Origin: Acidobacteriota bacterium
Lineage (GTDB): Bacteria > Acidobacteriota > Thermoanaerobaculia > Gp7-AA8
NCBI GenBank assembly: GCA_003222375.1
Contig: QHVX01000035.1
Coordinates: 555 to 27,401 of the forward strand
Direction of reading: 5' to 3'
Length of the DNA: 26,847 nucleotides
The notes under the pieces: model-generated
The model's input: the letters and a program-made list of their open reading frames with translations, nothing else
Database searches by the model: none
What the model was told of the DNA's origin: nothing
Shown here: positions 15,622-23,197 of the stretch, in pieces
Layout: every line of letters starts with the position of its first letter
How positions within the stretch are numbered: position 1 is the stretch's first letter
Made by a program: the position numbers and the translations under genes

Positions 15622-17254
15622 TCACTCGCGCAGCACCTGATGCACGAACGCGACGGCGATCGACCCTTCGCCGACCGCTGACGCCACGCGCTTGATGTTG
15701 CCGCCGCGGACATCTCCAACTGCGAAGACCGCCGGAAGGCTCGTTTCGAGAAGATGGGGCTGTCGCGCGAGCGGCCACCGCGCTGCGCTGAGATCCTCCG
15801 GCGACAAATCGGGCCCGGTCTTGATGAAGCCGTGATCGTCGAGCGCGAGGCAGCCGTTCAGCCATTTCGTCGCGGGCACTGCTCCGGTCATCACAAACAG
15901 ATGCCGGATATTTTCGACTGTATCGGTTCCGGTCGTGCCGTTGCGGCACCGCACGCGTTCGAGGTGCGTTCCGCCCTCGAGTGCGACGATCTGACAGTTT
16001 GTCCTCACTTCAATTCCGGCCTCTTCGATTCGCCGGATCAGATACCGCGACATGCTTTCGACCAATCCGCCCGCCCGCACGAGTATGATCACGCGGCTTC
16101 CGTTCTGCGCCAGATACACCGCCGCCTGACCTGCCGAATTGCCTCCCCCGACGATGATGACCGTCTCGCCTTTGCACAGTTGCGCCTCCATCGGCGTTGC
16201 GACGTAGTAAACGCCGGCGCCGTTGAAGCTGGCAAGATTCTCGATCGGCAATCCCCGATATTCGGCGCCGGTCGCAATGACAACGGTGCGCGCCGTGACG
16301 CGCGTTCCGTTGTCGATCTCGATGGTGTACGGTCGCCGATCGCAGCTCAGATGCGTCACGCTCTTCGCGATGATCATCTGCGCGCCGAATTTCTCGGCTT
16401 GACTGAACGCGCGCGTCGCAAGCTCCTCTCCCGTGATGCCGGACGGGAAGCCGAGGTAATTTTCGATCCGCATGCTGGAGCCGGCCTGCCCGCCCGGCGC
16501 ATTCGCTTCGATCATCAGCACGTCGAGACCTTCCGATGCCGCGTAAACGGCAGCGCCGAGACCTGCGGGACCAGCGCCGACGATCACCACATCGCGAACG
16601 ATCCGCGATCTCCGCATTGGTCGGATTCCGAAGGGTCGCTTCACCGCGGCAGATCACGACCGGAATGTCGGCCGTCGAAATGTGCAAGCGATCGAGAAAC
16701 TCCTGTGCGCTGGAGTCGCGGTCGAGGTCAACAAATGTATATGGATGCGCGTTGCGGGAGAGAAACTCTCGAACCTCGATTGTGCGCGGTGAGAACGTCG
16801 AGCCGAGGACCACGACGTCTCCGAAGCCGCGATCGATGAGCGCGACGCGGCGAAGAATGAACGCGCGCATGAAGATCTGGCTGAGCTCAGCATCCGTTTG
16901 AATGAGCGCGAGGAGATCGTCGCGTTGCAGCTCGATGACTTCGCCGGACTCGATCACCCGGATCGTGGCGAGCCCGCGCCGGCCAGTCAATAGATTCAGT
17001 TCGCCGCTGAATTGGCCGGGTCCAAGACTGCCCACCAGGTCTTCACCGGCAGGAGAAGTGCGCAGGCCTTCGAGTTTCCCGTCAGTAACGACGAAGAACG
17101 GGAAATGCTGCTGGCCGGCTTGAATGAGGATTTCCCCGCTCTGCACTTTTCGCTTCTGCCCATGTCGGGCAACGCGGGCGATCTGTTCGGACGTCAACGT
17201 CGGAAAGACCTGATCCTCGCGCGGCGCGATCGTCAGAGGAACCGAGGAGCTCAT
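15622..17254 (-). pseudogene. Cyclic-nucleotide-binding / glutaredoxin-like / thioredoxin-reductase-like fusion, frame-broken
   Basis: The first frame (from ATG 17254, or 17263 nine bases earlier) encodes a cyclic-nucleotide-binding domain (about residues 20-140, with GEILIQAGQQHFPFFVVTDG and GELNLLTGRRGLATIRV). A thioredoxin/glutaredoxin-like domain follows (about 148-215, VVVLGSTFSPRTIEVREFL to IPVVICRGEATLRNPTNAEI). From about 16602 the second frame encodes a FAD/NAD(P) reductase: VVIVGAGPAGLGAAVYAASE, ATGAEYRGLP, VIIVGGGNSAGQAAVYLAQN and FAVGDVRGG. The reductase lacks the CxxC of true thioredoxin reductase, as is usual in this fusion. Together they would give about 547 residues, close to the family length. 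Reading must shift +1 at 16600-16603, and about 12 linker residues known in relatives (a CLGF-type segment) seem lost. This suggests a small out-of-frame deletion or an assembly error. Confidence 0.8.
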
Positions 17255-17359
17255 GGAGGTCATCCTATACGGCGTGTCAATCCGCTTTCACGAGTCATGC
17301 GTCGGTATCGCGAACGCCGAGCTCCGAGTCGGTGTTCTTCTGATCGGGAGGAACATCAA

Positions 17360-17863
17360 TTGACCCAGCTCGACTTGCAGGTGTCCACAGACGTTTCGAT
17401 CGCGCCGATTCCCGCGCGCTTCCTCGATCGCGCCCGCTCCGAAGGCAAAGACGACCTCGGCCAGCCGGTGAAGCGCGTGGTTGCGAAGGGAGGGGAGCCT
17501 TGCCGCGATGTTCTGCGCCGTGCGCGGCCCGGAGAAGAGCTGATCCTCGCCAGCTTCACACCATTTACGAAACCCGGTCCGTACAAAGAATACGGCCCGA
17601 TTTTCGTCCTCGCGAACGCCAGCGATGAACCTGTTCGCCGCGACGCGCTTCCGCCCGCGGGCGCAGAAGCGAATTACCTGCGGCAGCAGTTTGTCGTTCG
17701 CGCCTACTCGACCGAGGAAGAGATTCTCGATGCCGCGCTTGTAAACGCATCCGATCTTGCGGCGAATGTGCAACGGTTTTTCGAATCTCGTGACACTGCG
17801 TTCCTGCACGTCAGGTTTCCGACGTACGGATGCTTTGCATGTCGGATTGACATCACGCCGTGA
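17360..17863 (+). CDS. DUF1203 family protein
   Basis: The 167-residue protein starts at TTG 17360, which has a strong GGGAGG 8 nt upstream. The same frame is open much further upstream, but that part is antisense to the fusion gene and is not credible. Family segments seen are the hydrophobic start IAPIPARFLDRAR, GGEPCRDVLRRARPGEELIL, the FTPFTKPGPYKEYGPIFV block and the end HVRFPTYGCFACRI with its Cys pair. DUF1203 has no established function to my knowledge. It is a cytoplasmic protein with no signal peptide. It is divergent from the fusion gene (96-105 bp apart) and overlaps the phosphatase gene tail-to-tail by 11 bp. Confidence 0.85.
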   Translation: MTQLDLQVSTDVSIAPIPARFLDRARSEGKDDLGQPVKRVVAKGGEPCRDVLRRARPGEELILASFTPFTKPGPYKEYGPIFVLANASDEPVRRDALPPAGAEANYLRQQFVVRAYSTEEEILDAALVNASDLAANVQRFFESRDTAFLHVRFPTYGCFACRIDITP

Positions 17864-19679
17864 CGTCGACGAGGACGATCGACAGGTCGTCTGTCTCATC
17901 GGTCGTGTTGCGGCCGCGCCAACGATGAACGGCGTCGATGACCGCATCCGCCGAGCCACCGTTCTGCACGATCGTCCGCAGACGTTCGTCGCCGAACGGC
18001 TCGCCGCGCGTGTTGCGCGCTTCGACGATGCCGTCGGTCCAGATGACGATGCGGTCGCCGAGGACCAGCGTCGTCTGTGCGGCCTCGTAGCGCAACCTTC
18101 CTAAGCGGCCTAACAGCACGCCGCTCGGGCCAAGCTCGCGGAACGTACCATCGCGAAAGATGAGCGGCGAGGGGTGCCCGGCATTCGAGACCACCACGCA
18201 GCGCTGCGCGGCATCGAAATAGAGATAGGTGGCGGTCACGAAGGCCCGCCGAACGTCGCGTCGCAATGTTTCATTCAAGGTGGTCAGCATGGCCGCCGGT
18301 TCGTGGACCAGGCGTGACTGCGAAGAGACCGCGACCTTGACCATCGATGCAATGAGCGCGGCCGGGACACCATGCCCGGCGACGTCGGCGACCAGCAGTC
18401 CAACGCGGGAGTCGTCGGCGGCCACGAAGTCGTACAAATCTCCGGCGACCGAGGATGCCGGGTCGTAACGGATGTCGAAGCGCAGGCCGGGAAGCGCGGG
18501 CATCGTGGCCGGCAGAATCGATCGCTGGATCTCGCGCGCAGCCGATAGCTCTCCTTCAATCGACAACCGTTGCCGCTCGCCACGCACGAACGCGCGCATC
18601 GCGGCATATCCGAGACAGGAAGTGAAAACGACGAATCCGAGCGTTTCGTCCGGCTCGCTCCAGGGCACCAAACGCAGGGTCGCCAGATTTCTAGCGAGCG
18701 CATACAGCAGGAAGAAGATGGTTCCGGTCATCAAGATCCACGCTTCACGCTGTCCGGTCCGCGCCGCTGCAATGACGTTCAGGATGAGGTTCAAACCGCC
18801 GATGACCACCAGCACACTGTTCGCAAGCCGCAGCGACTCCGGCCGATGCTGTATGACATCGCTGAGGATGCCGATCGGCGCGAGCACGGCGAAAGCCGCG
18901 ACCTGCCAGCGCAGGGAGCCCTTCCATCCATCTCCAACCAGCGCGCGCGCCATTTGCCAGCCAGGCACCGGGATGACATAGGTGATCCATGAGGTCGCGT
19001 AATGTGCGCTCGCCAACGAAAACCCCAAAAGAGCAGGCAGGCCCGACGCGGTGATCAGGCGAAGCCCATAAAGGAGCGTGAACAGTCCGAACCACAGCAG
19101 GGCCGCCGCATTTCCGCGGACACGAAGCCGCGACACGGCGACGCACGCGAGACCGATGATCATCAGCGCGGTGCCCACCGCGTCGTGTACGAGATCATCG
19201 CGGAAGGGTGCGGTTGTGATCGCGACGATCGTCGCAGGCACCGCCGCCGCCGGCGCGATCACCGGCTCGCCGCCGATCAGGAGATCCTCACCTGACGGAA
19301 TGCGCATCACCAGCCAACCGCCGGCCGCCGACGGAGCGAGCGACACGTCGTGCGTCCGCAGATGCCCACGCGCCTGCGGCTCGTCGAATCGATAGACTCG
19401 TTGCGAGCCCGCGAAAATCTCCATTCGTGCCGAATAGGCGCGGAAGACGAGATGCGGTTCAGACGGAAGGTGCTTGGGCAGCTTGATGCGGATCCACAAA
19501 TCACGCTGAGGATGTGGCGGCTGTACGCCGTCGGCCCACGCGCCGTGCTCGTCCGGCATCGGCGAATTGGGCGGCGTCAGCACAGATTGCCCGCCGCCGC
19601 GCAGGAGCACGATCCGCGGGTCCGGATGCTGTGCACATGCGGCAGCGATGAGGACCAGCGCAAGAGCCGTTTGTCGCAT
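17853..19679 (-). CDS. Membrane sensor with SpoIIE-type PP2C serine phosphatase domain
   Basis: The 608-residue protein has a signal/anchor start (MRQTALALVLIAAACA) and an extracytoplasmic beta domain (about residues 50-140, DLWIRIKLPKHLPSEPHLVF onward). Six to seven TM segments follow between about 160 and 380. A short linker helix (SIEGELSAAREIQRSILPAT) leads to a SpoIIE phosphatase domain (about 400-608). Metal-binding motifs are present: SVAGDLYDFVAADD, ADVAGHGVPAALIA, IWTDGIVEARN and DETDDLSIVLVDV. The plan is that of a 7TM-type sensor that dephosphorylates an anti-anti-sigma factor or similar partner. No partner switch genes are in the window. It lies 18 bp after the DksA-like gene. Confidence 0.9.
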   Translation of the reverse strand: MRQTALALVLIAAACAQHPDPRIVLLRGGGQSVLTPPNSPMPDEHGAWADGVQPPHPQRDLWIRIKLPKHLPSEPHLVFRAYSARMEIFAGSQRVYRFDEPQARGHLRTHDVSLAPSAAGGWLVMRIPSGEDLLIGGEPVIAPAAAVPATIVAITTAPFRDDLVHDAVGTALMIIGLACVAVSRLRVRGNAAALLWFGLFTLLYGLRLITASGLPALLGFSLASAHYATSWITYVIPVPGWQMARALVGDGWKGSLRWQVAAFAVLAPIGILSDVIQHRPESLRLANSVLVVIGGLNLILNVIAAARTGQREAWILMTGTIFFLLYALARNLATLRLVPWSEPDETLGFVVFTSCLGYAAMRAFVRGERQRLSIEGELSAAREIQRSILPATMPALPGLRFDIRYDPASSVAGDLYDFVAADDSRVGLLVADVAGHGVPAALIASMVKVAVSSQSRLVHEPAAMLTTLNETLRRDVRRAFVTATYLYFDAAQRCVVVSNAGHPSPLIFRDGTFRELGPSGVLLGRLGRLRYEAAQTTLVLGDRIVIWTDGIVEARNTRGEPFGDERLRTIVQNGGSADAVIDAVHRWRGRNTTDETDDLSIVLVDVTA

Positions 19680-19697
19680 ACCGCTCGTCGATGGTGC

Positions 19698-20063
19698 CTA
19701 CAGCGTCCAGTTTCGCTCGCGTCCTGCTGCCTCGAGCAATGTCTGATGCTTCAGGCAGTAGGGCGTCCATGGGACCGCGTTGAGGCGCTTCGGTTCGATC
19801 GGGCCGCCGTCGACGAGACATTTGCCGAAAGAGCCGGCGTCGATCCGGCGGAGCGCATCCTGGACTTGCTGCAGAATCGTCGAGTTGAGCTCCGCCTCTG
19901 TGAACTCAGCATCGACGGCCACGTCGGCGACGCTCGCGTCGCCGGCGTCGTGCGGCGTATCGAGCAATTCCCCCCGGCCAGCTTCGAGATCGCGAGAGGT
20001 TCGCTCATCGAGCTTCTTCTCGAGGTCGAGCAGCCGTCGTTTGTAACGCTGAATGTTGATCAT
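19698..20063 (-). CDS. DksA/TraR-type protein with an altered zinc-finger ligand set
   Basis: From ATG 20063 (MINIQRYKRRLLDLEKKLDE) the protein has 121 residues. It has an N-terminal coiled-coil helix, an acidic middle (DTPHDAGDASVADVAVDAEF) and a C-terminal helix-plus-finger region (LRRIDAGSFGKCLVDGGPIE, then RLNAVPWTPYCLKHQ). The C4 finger of DksA is reduced to Cys82-x2-Asp85 and Cys103-x2-His106. The metal site is therefore either non-standard or structural only. DksA-type proteins enter the RNA polymerase secondary channel and adjust transcription with ppGpp. A TTG nine bases earlier is a less likely start. It lies between the PEP mutase-family gene (17-bp gap) and the phosphatase gene, in one likely operon. 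Confidence 0.87.
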   Translation of the reverse strand: MINIQRYKRRLLDLEKKLDERTSRDLEAGRGELLDTPHDAGDASVADVAVDAEFTEAELNSTILQQVQDALRRIDAGSFGKCLVDGGPIEPKRLNAVPWTPYCLKHQTLLEAAGRERNWTL

Positions 20064-20080
20064 GGCCGGCAAGTATGCGC

Positions 20081-20884
20081 TCAGTCGAAACGCCCGTTGA
20101 TCTCCGCGAACGGTATTGCGCGGCCGAGCGCTGAAAAGGTCCCGTCCTCCGCGATCTCTTTTGCCGCCGCGAGAAATCCGGTCCAGGCCGTCCGCGCAAG
20201 CGCACCGCCGACGCTGATCCTCCGCACGCCGGCCGCCGCAAGCTCGGCGACGGTCGTGAAGTCGCTTCCGGCAAGAACATTCACCGGCTTCGGCGCGGCC
20301 GCTTTTACGACCGCGCGGATATCGCTCATGTTCCGTAGTCCGGGCGCATAGAGGCAGTCGGCGCCGGCTTCGGCGTACGCTGCCAGACGGCGAATCGTCT
20401 CGCCGAGGTCTGGGCGGCCGACGAGAAAACCCTCCGATCGCGCGGTGAGGAGAACGTCCGCCCCGCTTTTGTCGATCGCCGCCCGTGCGGCACGGACTCG
20501 CTCGACGGAAAGGTCAAATTCAAACAGCGGATTCGATGTATCGCCGGTCGAATCCTCGATCGATATGCCGGCGATTCCCGTCGCAGTCGCAGCCGCGACG
20601 TTTGCCGCGACTCCGTGAGGTTCGACGGCAAAGCCGCCCTCGAAGTCGGCGTTGATCGGCACGTCGACAGCACCGGTCATCGTGCGGAAGTGCGCGAGCG
20701 CCTGTTCGAGTGAGACGTGATTGTCGCGATGGCCGATGGACCACGCAAATCCTGAGCTCGTCGTCGCAAGTGCCGGAAATCCGAGCTGGACAAGAAGCTT
20801 TGCGCTGCCCGGATCCCATGGGTTGGGCATGACGAAACATCCTGACTGATGAAGCTGCCGAAATCGGTCCCTCGACTTGCTCAC
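20081..20884 (-). CDS. Isocitrate lyase/PEP mutase family enzyme
   Basis: The likely start is GTG 20884 (SKSRDRFRQLHQSGCFVMPN), giving 267 residues; a GTG 36 nt upstream would add 12 residues unlike the family. The sequence has the PEP mutase superfamily TIM-barrel signature: PNPWDPGSAKLL at strand 1, VPINADFEGGFA carrying the metal-binding acidic residues, ISIEDSTGD, LLTARSEGFL, and GADCLYAPGL near the C-terminal strands. These are the features of the 2-methylisocitrate/oxaloacetate/carboxyphosphonoenolpyruvate-type lyases. The isocitrate lyase KKCGH motif is absent, so it is a family member of unspecified substrate, probably cleaving a C-C or hydrolysing a 2-oxo acid. It heads the operon with the DksA-like and phosphatase genes. 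Confidence 0.88.
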   Translation of the reverse strand: MSKSRDRFRQLHQSGCFVMPNPWDPGSAKLLVQLGFPALATTSSGFAWSIGHRDNHVSLEQALAHFRTMTGAVDVPINADFEGGFAVEPHGVAANVAAATATGIAGISIEDSTGDTSNPLFEFDLSVERVRAARAAIDKSGADVLLTARSEGFLVGRPDLGETIRRLAAYAEAGADCLYAPGLRNMSDIRAVVKAAAPKPVNVLAGSDFTTVAELAAAGVRRISVGGALARTAWTGFLAAAKEIAEDGTFSALGRAIPFAEINGRFD

Positions 20885-21089
20885 GTGCGCGAGGATAACT
20901 GAACGAAGCTTCCACAGCACGGTTGTTGCGATCGCGTTGCAGGGTCGCGCTTCTTGCGAACTTTGCTCAACAATGTGTGCATGCCACCTGTGGATGGATG
21001 TGGAAAACGGCGAAAAATGTAACAGCGAAAACTATTGCGCGCGCGAAACATTGAACCTATCTTGACGCTCGTCTCAACACGAACGCTTC

Positions 21090-21267
21090 ATCGCAGATGT
21101 CAACGTGGTGAGATGGCCCTGAAAGACGCGATAGGTCAATCGAGGCGGAACGATTCAGCACGGATGCGCTATCGCAGATGTTAACGTGATGAGTCGATCG
21201 CAGTAACGCGATGAGTTGCTGAGATAATTTGGCGCGAATGCCCCCTTGTGGATGTCAACGCGCCGAG
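21090..21267 (+). repeat. Four degenerate direct repeats
   Basis: Copy 1 (21090-21112) and copy 2 (21171-21193) share atcgcagatgt[c/t]aacgtg[g/a]tgag, 21 of 23 bases. Copy 3 (21197-21215) is the same with four bases missing in the middle and one change (taacgcgatgag). Copy 4 (21251-21267) keeps gatgtcaacg and gag. Spacing is uneven, so this is not a CRISPR. They may be protein-binding sites or paralogous RNA elements. Confidence 0.6.
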
Positions 21268-21270
21268 AAA

Positions 21271-21308
21271 GGTTCCGGGATACAAGGGATCCCGGACCCG
21301 TTTTTTTT
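21271..21308 (+). terminator. Strong Rho-independent terminator
   Basis: The arms TCCGGGAT (21274-21281) and ATCCCGGA (21289-21296) pair perfectly around a 7-nt loop; GG/CC pairs extend the stem past one mismatch. Four bases later comes a run of eight T (21301-21308). Orientation is + strand. It lies 34 bp before the pirin ATG. Confidence 0.85.
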
Positions 21309-21342
21309 CGTGTGGAATGGCTATTTGTTGTAGTGAGTAACC

Positions 21343-22200
21343 ATGACCACGCGCTCTGTTGCTGAGATCATCCAGGCCAGGCCCCAGCTCGAAGGAGAGG
21401 GGATGATCGTCACGCGTCCGTTTCCCACGCCACGTCTCGACCATATCGATCCGTTTCTGCTTCTCGATCGGATGGGACCGGTGACGCACGGTCCGGGCGA
21501 GGCGAAAGGGGCCCCCGATCATCCGCACCGCGGCTTCGAGACAGTGACTTACATCCTCGATGGAGCGATCGAGCATGAGGACTCGCAGGGCAATCGCGGC
21601 CGCATCGGCGCCGGCGACGTGCAGTGGATGACGGCCGGCTCGGGCGTGATTCACTCTGAAATGCCGTCGGAAGAAATACGACACAAGGGCGGACGGCTGC
21701 ACGGATTTCAGTTGTGGGTCAATCTTCCGCGCCGCGACAAAATGATGAAGCCGCGCTATCAGGAATTGCGCGCTTCCGAGATCCCGACCGCGACGAGCGC
21801 AGACGGCCGGGTCACCGTGACCGTCATCGCCGGCGAGTCCCTCGGCACCCGCGCATCGATCGACACCCGCACGCCGATCATGTATCTCCACGTGCGGCTG
21901 GCCGCAGGTGCCAGCTTCACGCAAGCGATTCCGGCGACCTACAACGCTTTTGCGTTCATCGTCAGCGGACAGGCGGCGTTTGGCAATCGGCTCGCACGCG
22001 AGAACGACATGGTTCTCTTCGGCCGTGACGGCGATGCAGTGACGATCACGACAGAGAGCGGAGCGGAGCTGCTGCTCATCGGCGGCGTTCCACTCGATGA
22101 GCCGGTCGCGCGCTACGGTCCGTTCGTGATGAACAGCCTCGGAGAAATCCGGCAGGCGATGATCGACTACCAGAGCGGACGGTTCGGCGAGATCGGGTGA
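21343..22200 (+). CDS. Pirin family bicupin protein
   Basis: The 285-residue protein has both pirin cupin domains. The N-terminal metal site is complete: HPHRGFETVTY with His60 and His62, and SGVIHSE with His104 and Glu106. Other family marks are FPTPRLDHIDPFLLLDRMGP near the start and GDVQWMTAGSGVIHSEMP. The C-terminal cupin (about 150-260) includes YNAFAFIVSGQAAFG. Known pirins are Fe-binding proteins; some are quercetin 2,3-dioxygenases and others act as redox-sensitive co-regulators. The ribosome-binding site is weak (GTGAG). The stop overlaps the CDF transporter start, so it is the first gene of a three-gene + strand operon preceded by a terminator-like leader. Confidence 0.93.
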   Translation: MTTRSVAEIIQARPQLEGEGMIVTRPFPTPRLDHIDPFLLLDRMGPVTHGPGEAKGAPDHPHRGFETVTYILDGAIEHEDSQGNRGRIGAGDVQWMTAGSGVIHSEMPSEEIRHKGGRLHGFQLWVNLPRRDKMMKPRYQELRASEIPTATSADGRVTVTVIAGESLGTRASIDTRTPIMYLHVRLAAGASFTQAIPATYNAFAFIVSGQAAFGNRLARENDMVLFGRDGDAVTITTESGAELLLIGGVPLDEPVARYGPFVMNSLGEIRQAMIDYQSGRFGEIG

Positions 22201-23183
22201 TGCTTCGCCCGCCGCATCGGCGTTCGCGCGCAGCGCTCGAGGGACTGGAGCGCCGCGACAGCGCGCGGACGATCCTGATCGCATTAGTGGCGAACGTTGT
22301 CATCGCGATTGCGAAGCTGATCACCGGATTGATATCCGGCTCGACCGCTCTTCTCGCGGAATCGGCGCACTCCCTCGCCGACGCATCGAATGAAGTGCTC
22401 CTCGGCATTTCGCTTCGCCGTGCCGCGGTGCCGGCCGATGATCTTCATCCGTTAGGCCACGGCCGTGAGCGATTCCTGTGGGCTTTCCTCGCTGCGATCG
22501 CATCGTTCCTGATCGGCGGCTGCTTCTCGGTCGCGATTGCGATTCGCCGTTTGATGCACGAAGAGATGACAGGAAGCCCGACCGCCGGCTGGATCGTCCT
22601 GGCTGTGGCGTTCGTCGGCGATGGCATTTCGTGGGTGCAGAGCGTCCGGCAGGCTCGCAACACTGCGAAAGAGCGCGGCTTCGACCTCTGGCTTCACCTG
22701 CGGCATTCGAGCGATCCGACCGTTCGCGCCGTCGTCGTCGAGGACAGCGCGGCATTGATCGGCATCGTGATCGCCGCTGTTGGACTCTTCCTGAATCAGC
22801 AACTCAGGAGTGGCCGGCCGGATGCAATTGCGTCATTACTCATCGGGCTTCTGATGGGCGTCACGGCGCTGGGGCTCGGCCGAAATCTCGCGGACTTTCT
22901 GGTCGGGAAATCTCTGCCGCCCGAACTACTCGATCAGATTCGCAATGTGATCGCATCGGATCCGGCGGTGGAAGAGATTCTGTCGTTGCAGGCGGTGTAC
23001 ACCGGACCCGAGGAAGTGATCGTCGCCTCGAAGATTCGTCCGTCGGCGCGTTTGACGGCCGAAGAGCTCAGCCAAGCGATGGACAATGTCGATCAGAAGC
23101 TGCGGAAGGCGTCACCGTTTGTAGCAGACGTATATATTGATGTCACGTCGCATCGCGCAAGCGACGGCGATTCCCACGCCTGA
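22200..23183 (+). CDS. Cation diffusion facilitator (CDF) family metal transporter
   Basis: The 327-residue protein starts at ATG 22200, which overlaps the pirin TGA by one base; a GTG three bases earlier is also possible. It has six TM segments between about residues 25 and 225 and a soluble C-terminal domain (about 230-327) ending in the usual ferredoxin-like fold with VADVYIDV. Metal-site motifs are AESAHSLADASNE in TM2 (H-x3-D) and VVEDSAALIGI in TM5, with the HPLGHGRERF loop between TM2 and TM3. TM5 reads ED-x2-A rather than the classical H-x3-D, as in the branch related to eukaryotic ZnT9. It should export a divalent metal or couple metal movement to protons; the metal is not predictable. 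It is followed by the DUF899 gene after 14 bp. Confidence 0.9.
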   Translation: MLRPPHRRSRAALEGLERRDSARTILIALVANVVIAIAKLITGLISGSTALLAESAHSLADASNEVLLGISLRRAAVPADDLHPLGHGRERFLWAFLAAIASFLIGGCFSVAIAIRRLMHEEMTGSPTAGWIVLAVAFVGDGISWVQSVRQARNTAKERGFDLWLHLRHSSDPTVRAVVVEDSAALIGIVIAAVGLFLNQQLRSGRPDAIASLLIGLLMGVTALGLGRNLADFLVGKSLPPELLDQIRNVIASDPAVEEILSLQAVYTGPEEVIVASKIRPSARLTAEELSQAMDNVDQKLRKASPFVADVYIDVTSHRASDGDSHA

Positions 23184-23197
23184 CATTGGAGGCATTC

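Larger units (their letters stand above)
21058..21308 (+). ncRNA. Candidate untranslated RNA or attenuator leader ahead of the pirin operon
   Basis: A strong intrinsic terminator on the + strand closes a stretch with no + strand gene upstream; the nearest upstream gene is transcribed the other way. A terminator there only makes sense if an RNA is made from this region. A weak promoter candidate is TTGCGC, 17 bp, then TATCTT (ending near 21063), which would give a transcript of roughly 240 nt containing the four repeats. It could be a free small RNA, or the leader of the pirin-CDF-DUF899 operon with conditional termination. No known riboswitch consensus was recognised. The promoter is the weakest part of this call. 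Confidence 0.4.
20885..21342. other. 458-bp gene-free region between divergent operons
   Basis: No convincing coding frame is seen; a 62-codon + strand frame (20877-21065) shows no family resemblance. The region holds AT-richer sequence around 20990-21060, four degenerate direct repeats (21090-21267) and a strong + strand terminator hairpin (21271-21308). Pirin starts 34 bp after the terminator. The region should also carry the minus-strand promoter for the PEP mutase-family operon; I cannot place it. Confidence 0.7.

Noticed and set aside
5440..16620. Programmed +1 frameshifting in the three broken genes
   Set aside because: Residues appear to be missing at each junction and no common slippery site is seen, so deletion or assembly error fits better.
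15754..16839. 361-codon + strand frame
   Set aside because: Antisense to the FAD reductase domain; no homology-like features.
21090..21267. CRISPR array
   Set aside because: Repeats are degenerate, unevenly spaced and too few; no cas genes nearby.
21181..22284. 367-codon minus-strand frame
   Set aside because: Antisense to pirin, which has all four metal ligands.
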